This document shows positions 31,911 to 42,686 of a DNA stretch of 64,000 bases, one piece after another (the first letter of the stretch is position 1; every line of letters starts with the position of its first letter). This DNA comes from Aedes albopictus. Taxonomy: Eukaryota > Arthropoda > Insecta > Diptera > Culicidae. The notes under the pieces were generated by a model, which did no database searches, was not told the origin of the DNA, and worked only from the letters and a program-made list of their open reading frames with translations. The stretch spans positions 47,237,155 through 47,301,154 of the forward strand of contig NC_085137.1 of the NCBI RefSeq assembly GCF_035046485.1, written 5' to 3'. Both the position numbers and the translations under genes were made by a program.

Positions 31911-33885
31911 CATAAACTCGCAAAGCAGCCCTTACCTTCTTGATCCGAGCGCCCATGTCGATCTTGGTATCGCCACCGGCCGCCATTTGGCTACCGAGAT
32001 ATTGGAAGCTTTCAACATTCACCACTGTTGTAGCCCAGCTACAGTAAAGCTGGAAGGATTGACCGTGTTTACATTCAAGGATTAGACCTTGTTGACGTTG
32101 ATGGTAAGACCTGCCGCCGAAGAGCGATTGGCAAGATCATCGAGCTTACTCTGCATATCAGAACGCCGTCGAGCTAGGAGAACAACGTCATCAGCAAATT
32201 CGAAATCATTTAGGTGCTCCATGGTAATGGGCTGCCACAGCAATCCACGATTTGGTTCACGGTCATCTCCTCGATTACAATAAGGAACAGTAGCGGTGAT
32301 GGGATACATCCTTGCTTCACTCCTGCAACGACCCGGATGGGATCTGCCAAGACACCGTTGTGTAGTACTCTGCACGAAAATGCCCTGTACTGTGCTTTAA
32401 TGAGGTCGATGATTGTCTCAGGGACACCCTTGCGTCAGAAGGCTTCCCACATGTTTTCATGATTGAGACGGTCGAAAGCTTTTTCGTAATCAATGAACAC
32501 CAAGTAGGGAACCTCTTAGAATTCATTGATTTGCTCCAGGATGATACGGAGAGTGACAATATCCGGTTGAGGATCACTTTGCAGAGGACTTTGAGAACGA
32601 CGCACAGTAACATGATGCCACGCCATTTATCGCATACAGTCTGGTCAAACATTTTGGGTACCTTTACTAAGACGCCTTGTATCCAGTCGGCCGGAAATGT
32701 CGCGGTTTCCCATATGTTGCAGAATAATTGATGCAGCAGTTGTGCAGATACTACGAGGTCAGCTTTGAGCATCTCAGCTGATATGTGATCGATCCCTGGG
32801 ACCCTGTTCGATTTCATGCGACGGATAGCTGTTTCTATCTCCTGCATTGATGGAGCTTCTGTGTTGACACGGGTAATGCGTCGAATCCTTGGATGATCAT
32901 ACTAAGCTGTTGGTGGCGTGGTCGATATTTGAAAAAGGTTTCCAATAGCTCGAACCAACTGGTCAGCCGGGTCGATCAATAGATGTCCAGTCGTGTCTTT
33001 CACGGGCATCGTAGTATTAATCTTAGTCCCACTAAGGCGACGTGAAACATTCAAGATGAGATGGATATTGCCAGTGTAAGCCGCCTTCGTCGGGTAGGGA
33101 GTCCGCTTACGCTCTTTTGTTCCTAATACATGAGCATTTTACTGCCTTCTCGAGAGCCGAATAGCGCTGACGGGTTACAGCTTTGGCTCCTCGTGTTTTC
33201 GCTCGCTCTATCGCGGCTTTGGCGTTCCTTCCTTCGCTCTTCTATCTTCCTCCAGGTATCATCTATGATCCACTACTTTCTCCGGGTGCGTAGCTCACGG
33301 CATTCGTGATGGCGCTCCATTGACCTTCTACGCTTCCTTCTTCCGGAATATCCACAGCACAGTTCTCTAGCTCCTCGACGAAGGACCTTTTCACCACAGC
33401 GTCTTCCAGTCGGCGTGTGTTGAACCGGCGCTCGATTTTATCCCGCTGTCAATGGATCTTAGTAATGCGCAGCCGGATCTCGCCGATTAGGACGATGATC
33501 GGAGGCAATGTCGGCGCTACGTATGCTCCGCACATCAAAAAGGCTCCGTTTCCATTTTTTGGCTGACGCAGATGTGGTCGATTTGATTTTCCATGGCGCC
33601 ATCACGGGGAACCCATGTCACTTGGCACTGGTCGATGAAGAAAGAGCGATCTACCAATCATCATGTCATTGTTGCCATAAAACTCTGCAAACAGTTCTCC
33701 GTTCTCGCTCATTTCTTCAAGACCATGGCGTCCCATGGTGTGCTCATAGTCCTAGTTGTCGGAAGCAACTTCGCATTGAAGTCGCCCATGAGAATCACGA
33801 TATCACCTTTCGGAATCTTGTCCACGACAGATTTCATTTGGCTGTAAACTTTCTCTTGCAATCTTTGCGCAAGCCATTGGCAGAT
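31911..33885 (-). pseudogene. Non-LTR retrotransposon, endonuclease plus RT, 3' truncated, decayed
   Basis: On the minus strand, from ~33885: endonuclease words KGDIVILMGDFNAK, TWVPRDGAMENQIDHICV; then linker; RT start AIRRMKSNRVPGIDHISAEM (~32830), DKWRGIMLLCVV; and LADDVVLLARRRSD-type motif C (ORF 32375-32082 reads FADDVVLLARRRSD). Several stops and frameshifts separate these blocks. The C-terminal ~130 codons and 3' UTR are missing at 31911, where the I-like fragment begins, but the extreme 3' tail is present at 29625-29680. The RT resembles RTE-related or Loner-type lineages; I cannot fix the clade. A second copy is at 48142-50691. Confidence 0.8.
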
Positions 33886-34232
33886 TTGTAAAATTACTGC
33901 ATATGTTTTTATTCCGTATTGTTTTGCGCCACAGTAATGACATTTTCATCATGCTCATATTGTATTTTCTGATTAATAAAGATATATCTAATAAAAGTTG
34001 TTTTAGCTGTTTCCTCACACGGAGGGCGTGAATTGGATTTTCATGTAATTTTAATAATGTTTCTATAACGAATATGAACTTAACGATATGTTCACTCATT
34101 GCACCTGAAGTTCCGCTACCTTCATCATATTTACGCAGCAAGCTTACTGCAGCATTCAATGCTGCGCACATACAAGTGAAGCATACCTCAGCAGACCATT
34201 TGTAAAAACATGGGGTGGGGATACCTTCGTAC
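33886..34232 (-). other. Exon-like open stretch, unrecognised
   Basis: On the minus strand a polypyrimidine tract and CAG (TTCATTTCTCTACCAG) end at 34233. From there a frame stays open for ~115 codons, reading YEGIPTPCFYKWSAEV, CMCAALNAAVSLLRKYDEG, HIVKFIFVIETLLKL, until it runs into the retrotransposon at 33885. The amino-acid mix (Cys-rich start, amphipathic Leu-rich middle) looks more protein-like than neighbouring chance ORFs. No family is recognised. It could be a decayed exon, an unclassified transposon ORF or chance. Confidence 0.3.
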
Positions 34233-35187
34233 CTGGTAGAGAAATGAATTAAAACTTGATACCAGTGAAACGACTCTTTCCCCCATTCCGTTTACTCCAC
34301 GTAATCCCACTAATTTCCATTTTGCCCAAAACTGTATGTCCTTTGCTCGCCGGTTTGAGTATGACGCGAGAGCGCATCGACGGCACTGGTCGCATTTAGT
34401 CCATCCGGTATGTCTGATTTCGCAACAAAAACGTCATAGCAGAGTCTCATCTAGTCTAGGTATGGGTAACAAAACCAGCAGCCCACCCATCGGGCAGTGG
34501 GACCTACTCTGCGGCCAGGAATGCAAGGATAACGTCAGTTTCGGTGGGCGGTTGTCCGTTGGTTGACATTTTTCTCATATCTATCGGACAAACAAACCCC
34601 ATACAGGAGCGTGAGCTGGACTGAAACAGCGGCCTTCACTACGACTGCATTGTGCAACCAGTTTGAGTGTGTTGGAGTGGGCTCTGGCTGATACCTCTAC
34701 GTAATTTCGTTCCTGCCATGGGATCTTGCTTCATTCGCCCCGAGGGAGCCCTCGTCATCGTGGGGACGATTGGGATTCGACAGTCCAATTGGATCGGGTC
34801 TCACTCAACGAAATGGGCTACTCCTTGTAGGTATCTAGGTTCTAGGAGATGTTGGGGTGAAATGCGCTCGTTTCACTTGAAACTTCTTTTGCTAGATGTT
34901 TCGTAATTAGCAAAAATAACGAAAATATAAAAAGATTAAAAACATTGAAGAGAACAGGTAATTTTAAAAACAATACTATCTGAAATTTTAATCTTTTTAT
35001 GTTTTCATTGTTTTGATTTGAACTAACAAATTTGGTATACAATCTCCAATAAAAATTCAAAAAACATTCTTACGCCGAAACATGTTAGAACGGATTATAA
35101 ATTTCAACATTTTTTTTTCAAAGTAGGAAAATCTATTTTTTAGACAATGAGATTATCAATTTTTGATGCAAATATTGTCATGTGTTG
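34233..35187. other. Low-repeat island then AT-rich DNA
   Basis: 34250-34880 is GC-balanced with no terminal repeats. A plus-strand frame contains an internal ATG followed by GNKTSSPPIGQW, superficially like a myristoylation start, but has no further support. 34900-35187 is AT-rich with a short inverted pair AAAAAGATTAAAA / TTTTAATCTTTTT (34928-34941, 34988-35001). Confidence 0.35.
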
Positions 35188-35406
35188 TAGGGTATGTGTG
35201 CAATCAGTAATCTCACGCTCCCATATTCATCCTATTCGAAAACAAGCGATTACGACACCGATTGATTCCGTTCTTTTTGTTTTCATGAGTGCTCACTTCT
35301 AACAAAAAATACAAAAATGAGAAACAAAACAAACAGCGCTTCAATCCATTGTTTTTCGTAGGATGAAAATGGGAACCACATGCTTAATAAGGGAACCAAT
35401 ACCCTA
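35188..35406. mobile_element. Candidate MITE with TAGGGTAT termini
   Basis: ~219 bp. TAGGGTAT at the left and ATACCCTA at the right. Subterminal CCCATATTCATCCTA (left) is mirrored by TAGGATGAAAATGGG (right), and AAAACAA words follow inward. Arms of ~60 bp are gapped, so it is either old or only partly palindromic. Confidence 0.55.
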
Positions 35407-36497
35407 AAACATATTCTTAAAAAAATCGTAATCAACCCTCCGTTTCTCCTTGATAGCGCATTTCGCGCCGATTCCCTCCTACCGTCATCGCCATGATCTC
35501 CTTCCGCGAACGAAGTTGGGAAATTGCATTTGGCTGGAACACGGCAACCCCGTTTTTACTCCGCCCTACCGGATAGTGCCTCCAACTCCGCGCTCATCCA
35601 ACACAGTTCGCTAACCGTAGTCGTGCATTTGTTTAATGTAATATAAAATTAGAGACAGGCGGTGAATTTATCGACTAGAAAGTGCACCATTGCACTAGCT
35701 AGCCAGCTAGCTAGCTAGCTGACTGGCTGGATCTGGATGGTTGGCCACCCTGAAGGATCAAACCGGTCGGTCGAATGGCGGGTCTTACGATGAGCACCGC
35801 ACACAAAGCAATTGGATGTACCTACGAATGGAATCGTACCAAAAAATATGTGCGTGTATATTCACGTTTAGTGAGGTAGAGCTTTTCTGGATGATTAAAT
35901 TTACACGAATAAGTTTATCCATCTATTTAGGGCCCGGGCCCATGTAGTCAAAGCAGTTAACGCATGTATTCAGTTAGACCATGCTGAGGGTGACGGTTTT
36001 AACTATCGTAATATGCCACGTCCACGGAGTCGAGTCAAGTACAAAACACTGAAGACGACCTTACAGTTGAGATCGAAATAGGTATCTGCCAAAGGATGCA
36101 AATTCTTAGTGGAATTAAAAGGTACTTAACGATCAAAATGATCAAATCTGACTATACATGTCAATGGTTGCTTGTCCGTGATTGATCTGAGCTGGTACCA
36201 ATTGCACTGAGATCCAAATGAATAAGAACTGGGACACTCCACTTATTCTCAAAGTGCAATTTAAGCAGCTCATACATTTTTGATCAATAACGGCGCCGGC
36301 CACGTCCTTATTGTCAGTTAGGAAGGGAAAGGAATGTTAGAGTGTACTGGTTGTTGCTACTAGAGACCGAGAGCACTCTGCGTCCCCACAACCCCCACGG
36401 ACTGGGGTATTTGTTAGACGGAAAGGATGGGAGATCTGGGAGTCACCGTTGGGTCGGTGATGCGATCCATGGATATGGAATATTTATAGTGTTCGTA
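35407..36497. other. No gene seen; AGCT microsatellite and a possible dispersed repeat
   Basis: GCTAGCCAGCTAGCTAGCTAGCTG-type simple repeat at ~35698-35725. The segment 36028-36125 (GTCGAGTCAAGTACAAAACAC..GAAGACGACCTTACAG) reminds me of a common mosquito repeat, not provable here. The remainder is unassigned. Confidence 0.35.
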
Positions 36498-36621
36498 AGG
36501 GGCTGTTCATAAACCACGTAGACCAAAAATTTGGCCATCTCAGACGCCCCCTCTCCCTCGTACACTTTTGTTCATACAAATATTTTGAAATTTGTATGGA
36601 GCGTAGACTTTGGCCAGTAGG
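36498..36621. mobile_element. Half copy of the GGGGCTGT..CCAT MITE family
   Basis: Left end AGGGGCTGTTCATAAACCACG after TA, then GGCCATCTC, CGCCCCCTCTCCC, TTGTATGGAGCGTAGACTT. This parallels the layout of 1284-1456 (GGGGCTGT, C-rich tract, TATGGCGCGTAAGA), but the inverted right terminus is absent. Related subfamily, 3' truncated. Confidence 0.65.
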
Positions 36622-36708
36622 TCTTCTCCAGAGGCACGTTATCCTCCATTTGGGAAATTTGTGCACTTTTTTGTACCATGCGTTATAATTTCGCGTATGC
36701 AAAGGTAT

Positions 36709-37770
36709 CACACCAAAAATTTTTTGCTGAAAATCAGCAAAATTTTGCTGATTTTTTTTTGTGCTGTAAGTTCAGCAATCCTTCCAGCAAAGAAAATATT
36801 GCTGGTCATCCAGCAAAATTGATTCTCAGGAAAGTGACACTTGTATTGCTGAATATTCAGCAATGCTTGATTCATGTTGCTGGTTGATCAGCAACTGATT
36901 GTTTATCAATTTTGCTGATTACCAGTGATTTTTCAATTACTAGGGAGGGCACCCGTATTGGAAAAAATAGGATTTTGTTTTAACTGAAAGCCAAGTACTG
37001 TTTGTCTAATACATTTTTATTATGAAAATTTGAAGACAGTTAACAAATTTACGCAGCTACTTGACTATTACGTCGCCGAGTCACTCCGCCGCGTCCATGT
37101 CACCGCCGTCCTAAAAATTTAAGATTTATTCTCTTTGTTTCTAGTTAAAAAATCAATCATACACTGAAACCTCCATTTAAGTCGATGCATGGCTGATCGA
37201 AAATAATTTTTACCGTGCAAGCAATGACAAAACTATAGACTTTTATATTTTTTAACACTTCGCATGACAAAGGAGATTTGTCAAAAAATATAAAACTGTA
37301 TAGTTTAGTCATTGCCGGCACGGTAAAAATTATTTTCGATCAGCCATGCATCGACTTAAATGGAGGTTTCAGTGTACTTACAAGTAAGAGTGTTCAAAGA
37401 TCCAGCTCGAGGCAAACATGACACAAAAAACTAAACCGAATGGGAGACATGCTGCTTGCTCATACTCCATGTATTTGACAGTTCAAATCGTTTGCTGATT
37501 ATCAGCATTAAAAGTTATTGCTGATATATGTTCAGTAATAAGAATTGCTGATTTTCAGCGAATTCTAAAATCGATTGCTGGGGCTTCAACCATCTGTCAA
37601 ATCGATTGCTGATAACCAGCAAAAATGGAAGCGATGACATATGGTCAGCAATCTACAGTGCTGAACTCCAGTATTCAATTTGATAAATGCTGTACTTCAG
37701 CAAACCGGTGTATTGCTGAACTAGTTTCAGCAAATTTTATTGCTGGAACGTGAATCGAAAATTTGGTGTG
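36709..37770. mobile_element. CAGCAA-rich element with CACACCAAA termini
   Basis: 1,062 bp. CACACCAAA at 36709 and TTTGGTGTG ending at 37770, with TAT on both outer sides (36706-36708, 37771-37773), a possible 3 bp TSD. Both ~250-270 bp flanks are packed with TTGCTGA / TCAGCAA words, many forming short palindromes (TGCTGAAAATCAGCA). No ORF. A near-perfect MITE is nested at 37162-37374. Confidence 0.7.
37162..37374. mobile_element. TA-flanked MITE, CACTGAAACCTCCATTTAAG termini, young
   Basis: 213 bp flanked by TA (37160-37161, 37375-37376). The terminal repeats run ~60 bp with almost no mismatch, from CACTGAAACCTCCATTTAAG through GATGCATGGCTGATCG to TTTTTACCGTGC. CACTGAAACCTCC is a Tc1/mariner/pogo-like start. 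It sits inside the CAGCAA-rich element. Confidence 0.9.
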
Positions 37771-37789
37771 TATGGCCTATGTGGAAAAC

Positions 37790-38345
37790 ATTCAGAAATT
37801 CCCTCCAGGACTTATTATTGGGATTCTGCCAGGAGTTCTTTATGGGTATCATCCAGGCTTTGTTTTATTTTTCTATGAATGCTCCAAGAGTTCATTCTGG
37901 GAATCCTGCAGGACTCTGAAGAAATCTCTAGATCGAATGGCGCCCAAACTAAACTACTGGAGAAATCCATAAAGGAGCTTTTAAAGGATTTCCTGGAGAA
38001 ATCCCTAGAATGCCGTAAAGGAATCTGGAGTGATACACAGAAGGCATCTGTGGTGGAATCCAATGAAAGAACTTTTTGGAAAAATCGCCAGTTGAAGTTT
38101 TTGGAGGTAGCCCAGCAGGAATTCCACGGGCATTTCCTGGACAAATCCCCAGATAAAATATCTGTTGGAATCTACAAAAGGAATTCCTGCAAGAATGCCT
38201 AATTTAGGTATCAATCGGTCGGATCCAGTTTCACGTTCTCCTCCATTTAGGAAATTTGTGCCATCATTCCTGGTGTAATGCATATATGAAGCACATGGAA
38301 GAATCTCAAGTAGGAATTCTTGCAGGATTGTTATAGATTTGTAAA
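37790..38345. repeat. Degenerate CCAGGAATTC-type array
   Basis: Reiterated TTCCCTCCAGGACTT, GGGATTCTGCCAGGAG, GGAATCCTGCAGGA, GGAGAAATCC and GGAATTCCTGCAAGAA words at irregular ~25-35 nt spacing. Open frames of 107-123 codons on both strands arise from the repeat, not from a gene. Confidence 0.6.
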
Positions 38346-39008
38346 CTTGGTCGTCACTTAAGGTGTAATGTTTCATGTTTTATTTATGATCATGATCTCG
38401 GTCTCTAATAGCAACGAACTCAACACTAATGTGCCTTCCCTTCCACGATGATCATTCATTGGCAGGTGCTGTTTGTGGCTTGATAAAGTTTGGAACTCTC
38501 GAATTAATTATGAGTAAAACATTCGATTTCAAAGGTAATAACAGAGGCCAGAGGTTTACTGAAGTCGAGTTGTTGAATTGAAAGGAATTTGGTTATGCTT
38601 ACTAGTTTTTCTTTAAGGGGTTACATACCTTGCGGGGATAAAAAAATCGATGTTTTTTATTGGGTTTCTCAAAGATGTTTAGATTTCTGTAATAATTTGA
38701 GAATCCACTGAATCATCATTTCCCAACGACAGTTCACACTAATCAAGCTTTTTTTGGTTACCTGTTCTGCATCCGACGCCCCTGTCATGAACTCAGCTGA
38801 ACTTGTGAACGCTACCCGCTGCGAAGTCGTGTGCGAAATTCGACTGTGATAACAGAGTCTAAATGAGTGTAAATGTCGCAATATTGCACAATCTGAAAGT
38901 ATGAGCCATTTTACGAATGACAACAAAGTTGATGATGACATTGATTTTCACGGGCTTTTGGACGCTACCTCCTGTCAAAATTGATTCAAAAAACGGCTCG
39001 TAAAAGAC
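38346..39008. other. No gene seen; possible repeat starting GGGGTTACATACC
   Basis: GGGGTTACATACCTTGCGGGG at 38619-38639 looks like a transposon-type terminus and is weakly mirrored by GTTACAACCCC at 39308-39318. If real, the TA-flanked MITE at 39011 would be nested inside it. A 90-codon minus frame has no domain signal. Confidence 0.35.
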
Positions 39009-39010
39009 TA

Positions 39011-39250
39011 TACTGCCGTCGGACGCATAAATGTCACATGTTACATTTCGACATTTTTGAGGTTTTTATATCAAAAGTCATATTTTGACAAGTATTTTTC
39101 AAATATTTTGTCAAAATCTAAATTTATACTTGTTTCGATAGTTGAATTACGATGAAGTCAATCAAAATTGGCAATAGTCAAAGTTTATTTTGGAACTTGA
39201 AATGTGTTTTTCTATTGTAACATGTGACATTTATGCGTCCGAGGGCAGTA
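39011..39250. mobile_element. TA-flanked MITE, TACTGCC(G/C)TCGGACGC termini
   Basis: 240 bp. Left TACTGCCGTCGGACGCATAA and inverted right end share ~35 bp with one mismatch, through ATGTCACATGTTACA. TA at 39009-39010 and 39251-39252. AT-rich interior with TTTTGACAAGTATT / TTTTGTCAAAAT words. Confidence 0.85.
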
Positions 39251-39337
39251 TACTAGCTAAACAATACACATTCCAAATTTCATAAACATTGGAGCACTAG
39301 AACCAAAGTTACAACCCCATAGTAGTACGCACCGTCC

Positions 39338-42047
39338 ATAAGACCAAGCCCACTCATGGGCTCAATCAAGCGTTTTAACGGAAAGAAGAGCCCGGAACAA
39401 AGAAACGAACCGCACCGGTCGCTGCTAAGTAGGGCTCGAAAGCGAAAAGTTTACGTACGGTTCGTAGCAGGGCTTAGAATATAGAGACACGCAAAGTACG
39501 GTCTCTATCCGTAGGCTCGTGTGCTTTCTCGCGTTTAGCTCTCTGGGTAGCGTAAAGAGGAGACGAAAGAACATGAGTATGGATTTGTTGCCCGGTATAT
39601 AGTTTTCAGAGGATGATTTTCTTGTTTTGTATAGGTAGTAATTTATTTTAGTTTACATCAAATATTCAAAAATTTTATTTTTACTTGCTTTGAAGTTTTT
39701 AACCAAATAATATAATAGATCGTTACACGAGTAACTCAACAAATTGTCTGACATACAATTGTGATAGAGTGACAATACAAACGCAGAAAAATAATAGATT
39801 TAAATTGACAAGCTTTGCTTAAGTATGTTTTGAATAAAGTTTTCCCTTGTTCGCCAATTTTAGGATCATGCATATCGAAAATGTATTGATTTTCTTTTAA
39901 AATAGTTACGATTGTTCATAATCGCACTTCTAGTTTTTGATTCGGCCGATCGTTTCGAAACTTATATTTGAAATGTATAGTGATTCAGTGAGTTTTGCTT
40001 TTTTAACACGTACATGCTTGAGCCGGGGTTTCTACGCAGCAAGTAAAGTTTGGTTTCGCACATTTAGAAAAATGTCCAAATAAATATCTCGCGAAGTTCG
40101 TTCCGACAAGTTCCAAAATTATCGTCATCCGTCGCAGATTCCGGTAAGAAGATGTGCGTATTTTCTAACCCGAAAAGATACCATTCGACGGTAATAAGTG
40201 ACCACAAGGTTTTCTTTCTCCACCTTCCGGGCTAAGATCCCCCGTTTTGAAAGAGCTGTGCCTCGCGTTTCGTTTTGTCGTGTATATTTCAAAAAAGACA
40301 AAGGAGTTTTGGTTTGATTGCTTTTTTTAAAAAAAAGTGGTCGTTTATTAAAGATAAATTTGAAAATATAAATTAAATAAACGAGACATTAGGAAGAAAG
40401 TGTGCGAAATGAGTAACTTCACCCTTGTAGAAACAATAGGGGAAAGCAGAAAAAAAATCTGCGACAACCCCATGTGAATAGCACCGATCATACAGAATAG
40501 GAGGCTCGGCATTATTTAGATCTATAAAAACAACCCAACAATAGGGGAGATTTTTCCAATATTACACATTTTTTATTCATAGCTCTATTATACACATTCT
40601 TATATATTTAAAACATATTCATCAACATGTAATCTGGATCGTTTGGTATACGCATCCTTCCTCCCTTGTAAATTCGAGAAGTACCTTGCCGAAAGAAAAT
40701 ATTCTGTACTCCAAGTAATTCGAAGAACACTTTGCGCGTAAATACAACGCAATAGACCTGGCCGCTTTGATGTATGTGTCCTGATATGCTGCAAGCATCA
40801 ATATTGACAAGAAAAGTAACACGATTGCTTTCCAGGGTGATTCCGCGTACTGGCTGCGTATGTATAAGATTAGATTTGAGTAGTTATGATTTTTCAAAGA
40901 TGCTTTGACTGTACCTAACTCAATTCAGATATAATAGAAACACTACGGTTATTTTTTTTTTTGTAAAAACAAACTTTAATCATACCGATAAAAATCTAAA
41001 AAAATGTAGTCGAGCTGCTAAGTTTCATCAATTAAAATGGGCAGTGTGCAGGACTGCCATATTGTAGGTTCCTCGTTATAGAAAAAGCAAGTGTTGGATG
41101 TTAAAATACAACAAATGTTGTATGAAGTGCCAAAAAAGAGAGTGGGCTCATTATGTACTTTCACAAATACGCAGTCTACTTCAAGCGCATAGAATCTGCT
41201 TCCAACAAAATATTCATATACGAGTATATAAAATATCGCAATATATATTAAGATTTCCGATTGATGCTTTGTAACTAAAAGGTTGTGACTGAGTATAGAA
41301 TTAGCTGATGTTAAAATACACGTTTATGAAAAAAGGTTGCGCAAACTTATCGCAGACTGTTAGAAGACAGCTTCTACTATGACCAGGAATTAAAGAATTT
41401 TGACCTACGCGAAGTTGTAAAGGAGACAACTACGTAATAAATGTGTTGGAAATGCAAGGGATGTAATTATTCAATAAACCTAATTATTAAAAATGATGCT
41501 CAAAATCTCAAATTCAGATAAATTTCTTGCGAGAAAGGCAACATGGATATCAAAGAGATGGATATTATTTTAGATAAAAAATCAACCTACTAGTCATACA
41601 GTAAGCAACAAACATATAATTTAAAAAATATTGCTTGAATTCCGGGATTAAATACAATCATACATTATTGAGAAAATGATATCTTGAAACGCACCAAAAC
41701 TGGTACAAATCTCCAAGGGAATTATTTATGTGAGTTCAATTTTTACTAACAGTTTTCAGTCTTATCCAAAACCCTTTCTTTCAAAATATGAGCACAGATT
41801 ATTATACTGAATAAGATTTGCAATAACACCATAGAAATAAACAAAATATTGCGATGATTTACGGAAGTGCAAAAAACCGATGGTACGGATAGAATAGAGA
41901 CCACCGGTGCGGAAAGGCGACCGATCATTATTTTACTCACATGGAAACGAACGACCGGTGCGAAAATGGGTGGATAACGAAATTAGAAATCGTTAACGAC
42001 GTGCTGTTGCGTGTGTAGTGTTAAGCCCACGAGTGGGCTTGGTCTAA
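39338..42047. mobile_element. 2.7 kb inverted-repeat element with AGCCCAC..GTGGGCT subterminal palindromes
   Basis: Left TAAGACCAAGCCCACTCATG and inverted right end (TTAGACCAAGCCCACTCGTG) define the limits. Each end includes a short palindrome AGCCCA(N4-6)TGGGCT. Secondary matching CGACCGGTGCG / CGCACCGGTCG words lie further in (39412-39421 and 41953-41964). The ~2.6 kb interior is AT-rich, with no ORF above ~90 codons and no transposase. TSD not resolved. Confidence 0.6.
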
Positions 42048-42394
42048 GGACAAGGTAAAGCGCAAAATTTTAAACGCGATTATCTCGAAACTGTCTTTCC
42101 AAAAAATGTCGTTGCAGTGATCACGATATCTTAAAAACTAGTTGACCAATTCGTAAACTTTTTTTTAATTGCTCGTAGGTACTGAACGGTTCACTATAAT
42201 GAAAAAATGCGAAATCAATGTTGAACTTAAATGTCGTCGTTTTTTGTATAAAAAGTTTAAAATAAGAATTTTTAAGTTGACTAAGTATTAATTTATGAAA
42301 AGCGAACCGTTCAACATCTCGAGATTTCAAATACGAACAATTTAAAAGAAAGGTTAGTTTGCTATGGGAATTGACTTTTCTTTTTGTCGTTCTT
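42048..42394. other. No gene seen
   Basis: AT-rich DNA with ACTGAACGGTTCACTATAAT (42180-42200) loosely mirrored by AGCGAACCGTTCAACATC (42300-42318), a weak inverted pair that may belong to an old MITE. Confidence 0.35.
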
Positions 42395-42408
42395 ATTTCG
42401 TCAATTCG

Positions 42409-42672
42409 GGGTCTCCAGTTAGCCTAGTGGTTAAGGCTATGGATCGCCAATCCGGAGACGGCGGGTTCGATTCCCGTTCCGGTCGGGAAAATTTTCTCGA
42501 CTCCCTGGGCATAGTGTATCATTGTACTTGCCTCACAATATACAAATTCATGCAATGGCAGGCAAAGAAAGTCCTTCAATTAATAACTGTGGAAGTGCTC
42601 AAAGAACACTAAGTTGAAGCGAGGCAGGCCAAGTCCCAGTGGGGACGTAGAGCCATAAAGAAGAAGAAGAAG
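42409..42672 (+). mobile_element. Feilai-like tRNA-derived SINE, complete, 14 bp TSD
   Basis: The reference copy in this window. Pol III A box TAGCCTAGTGG at 42420-42430 and B box GGTTCGATTCC at 42464-42474 lie in a tRNA-like head. A body with TCCCTGGGCATAGTGTATC and AATAACTGTGGAAGTGCTC follows, then CCCAGTGGGGACGTAGAGCC and an AAGAAGAAGAAG tail. Perfect 14 bp duplications ATTTCGTCAATTCG lie at 42395-42408 and 42673-42686. An intact promoter, tail and TSD suggest fairly recent retrotransposition, using an RT supplied in trans. Confidence 0.93.
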
Positions 42673-42686
42673 ATTTCGTCAATTCG

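Noticed and set aside
34336..34566. Frame with an internal ATG-GNKTSSPP start resembling an N-myristoylation signal
   Set aside because: Only ~34 codons follow the ATG and no homologous family is recognised; likely chance.
37879..38376. 107-123 codon frames on both strands
   Set aside because: They lie in a degenerate GGAATTCC-type array; similar spurious frames occur in all such arrays.
42409..42480. Possible functional tRNA gene
   Set aside because: A and B boxes are present, but the cloverleaf is not complete and the tail, body and TSDs show it is a SINE head.
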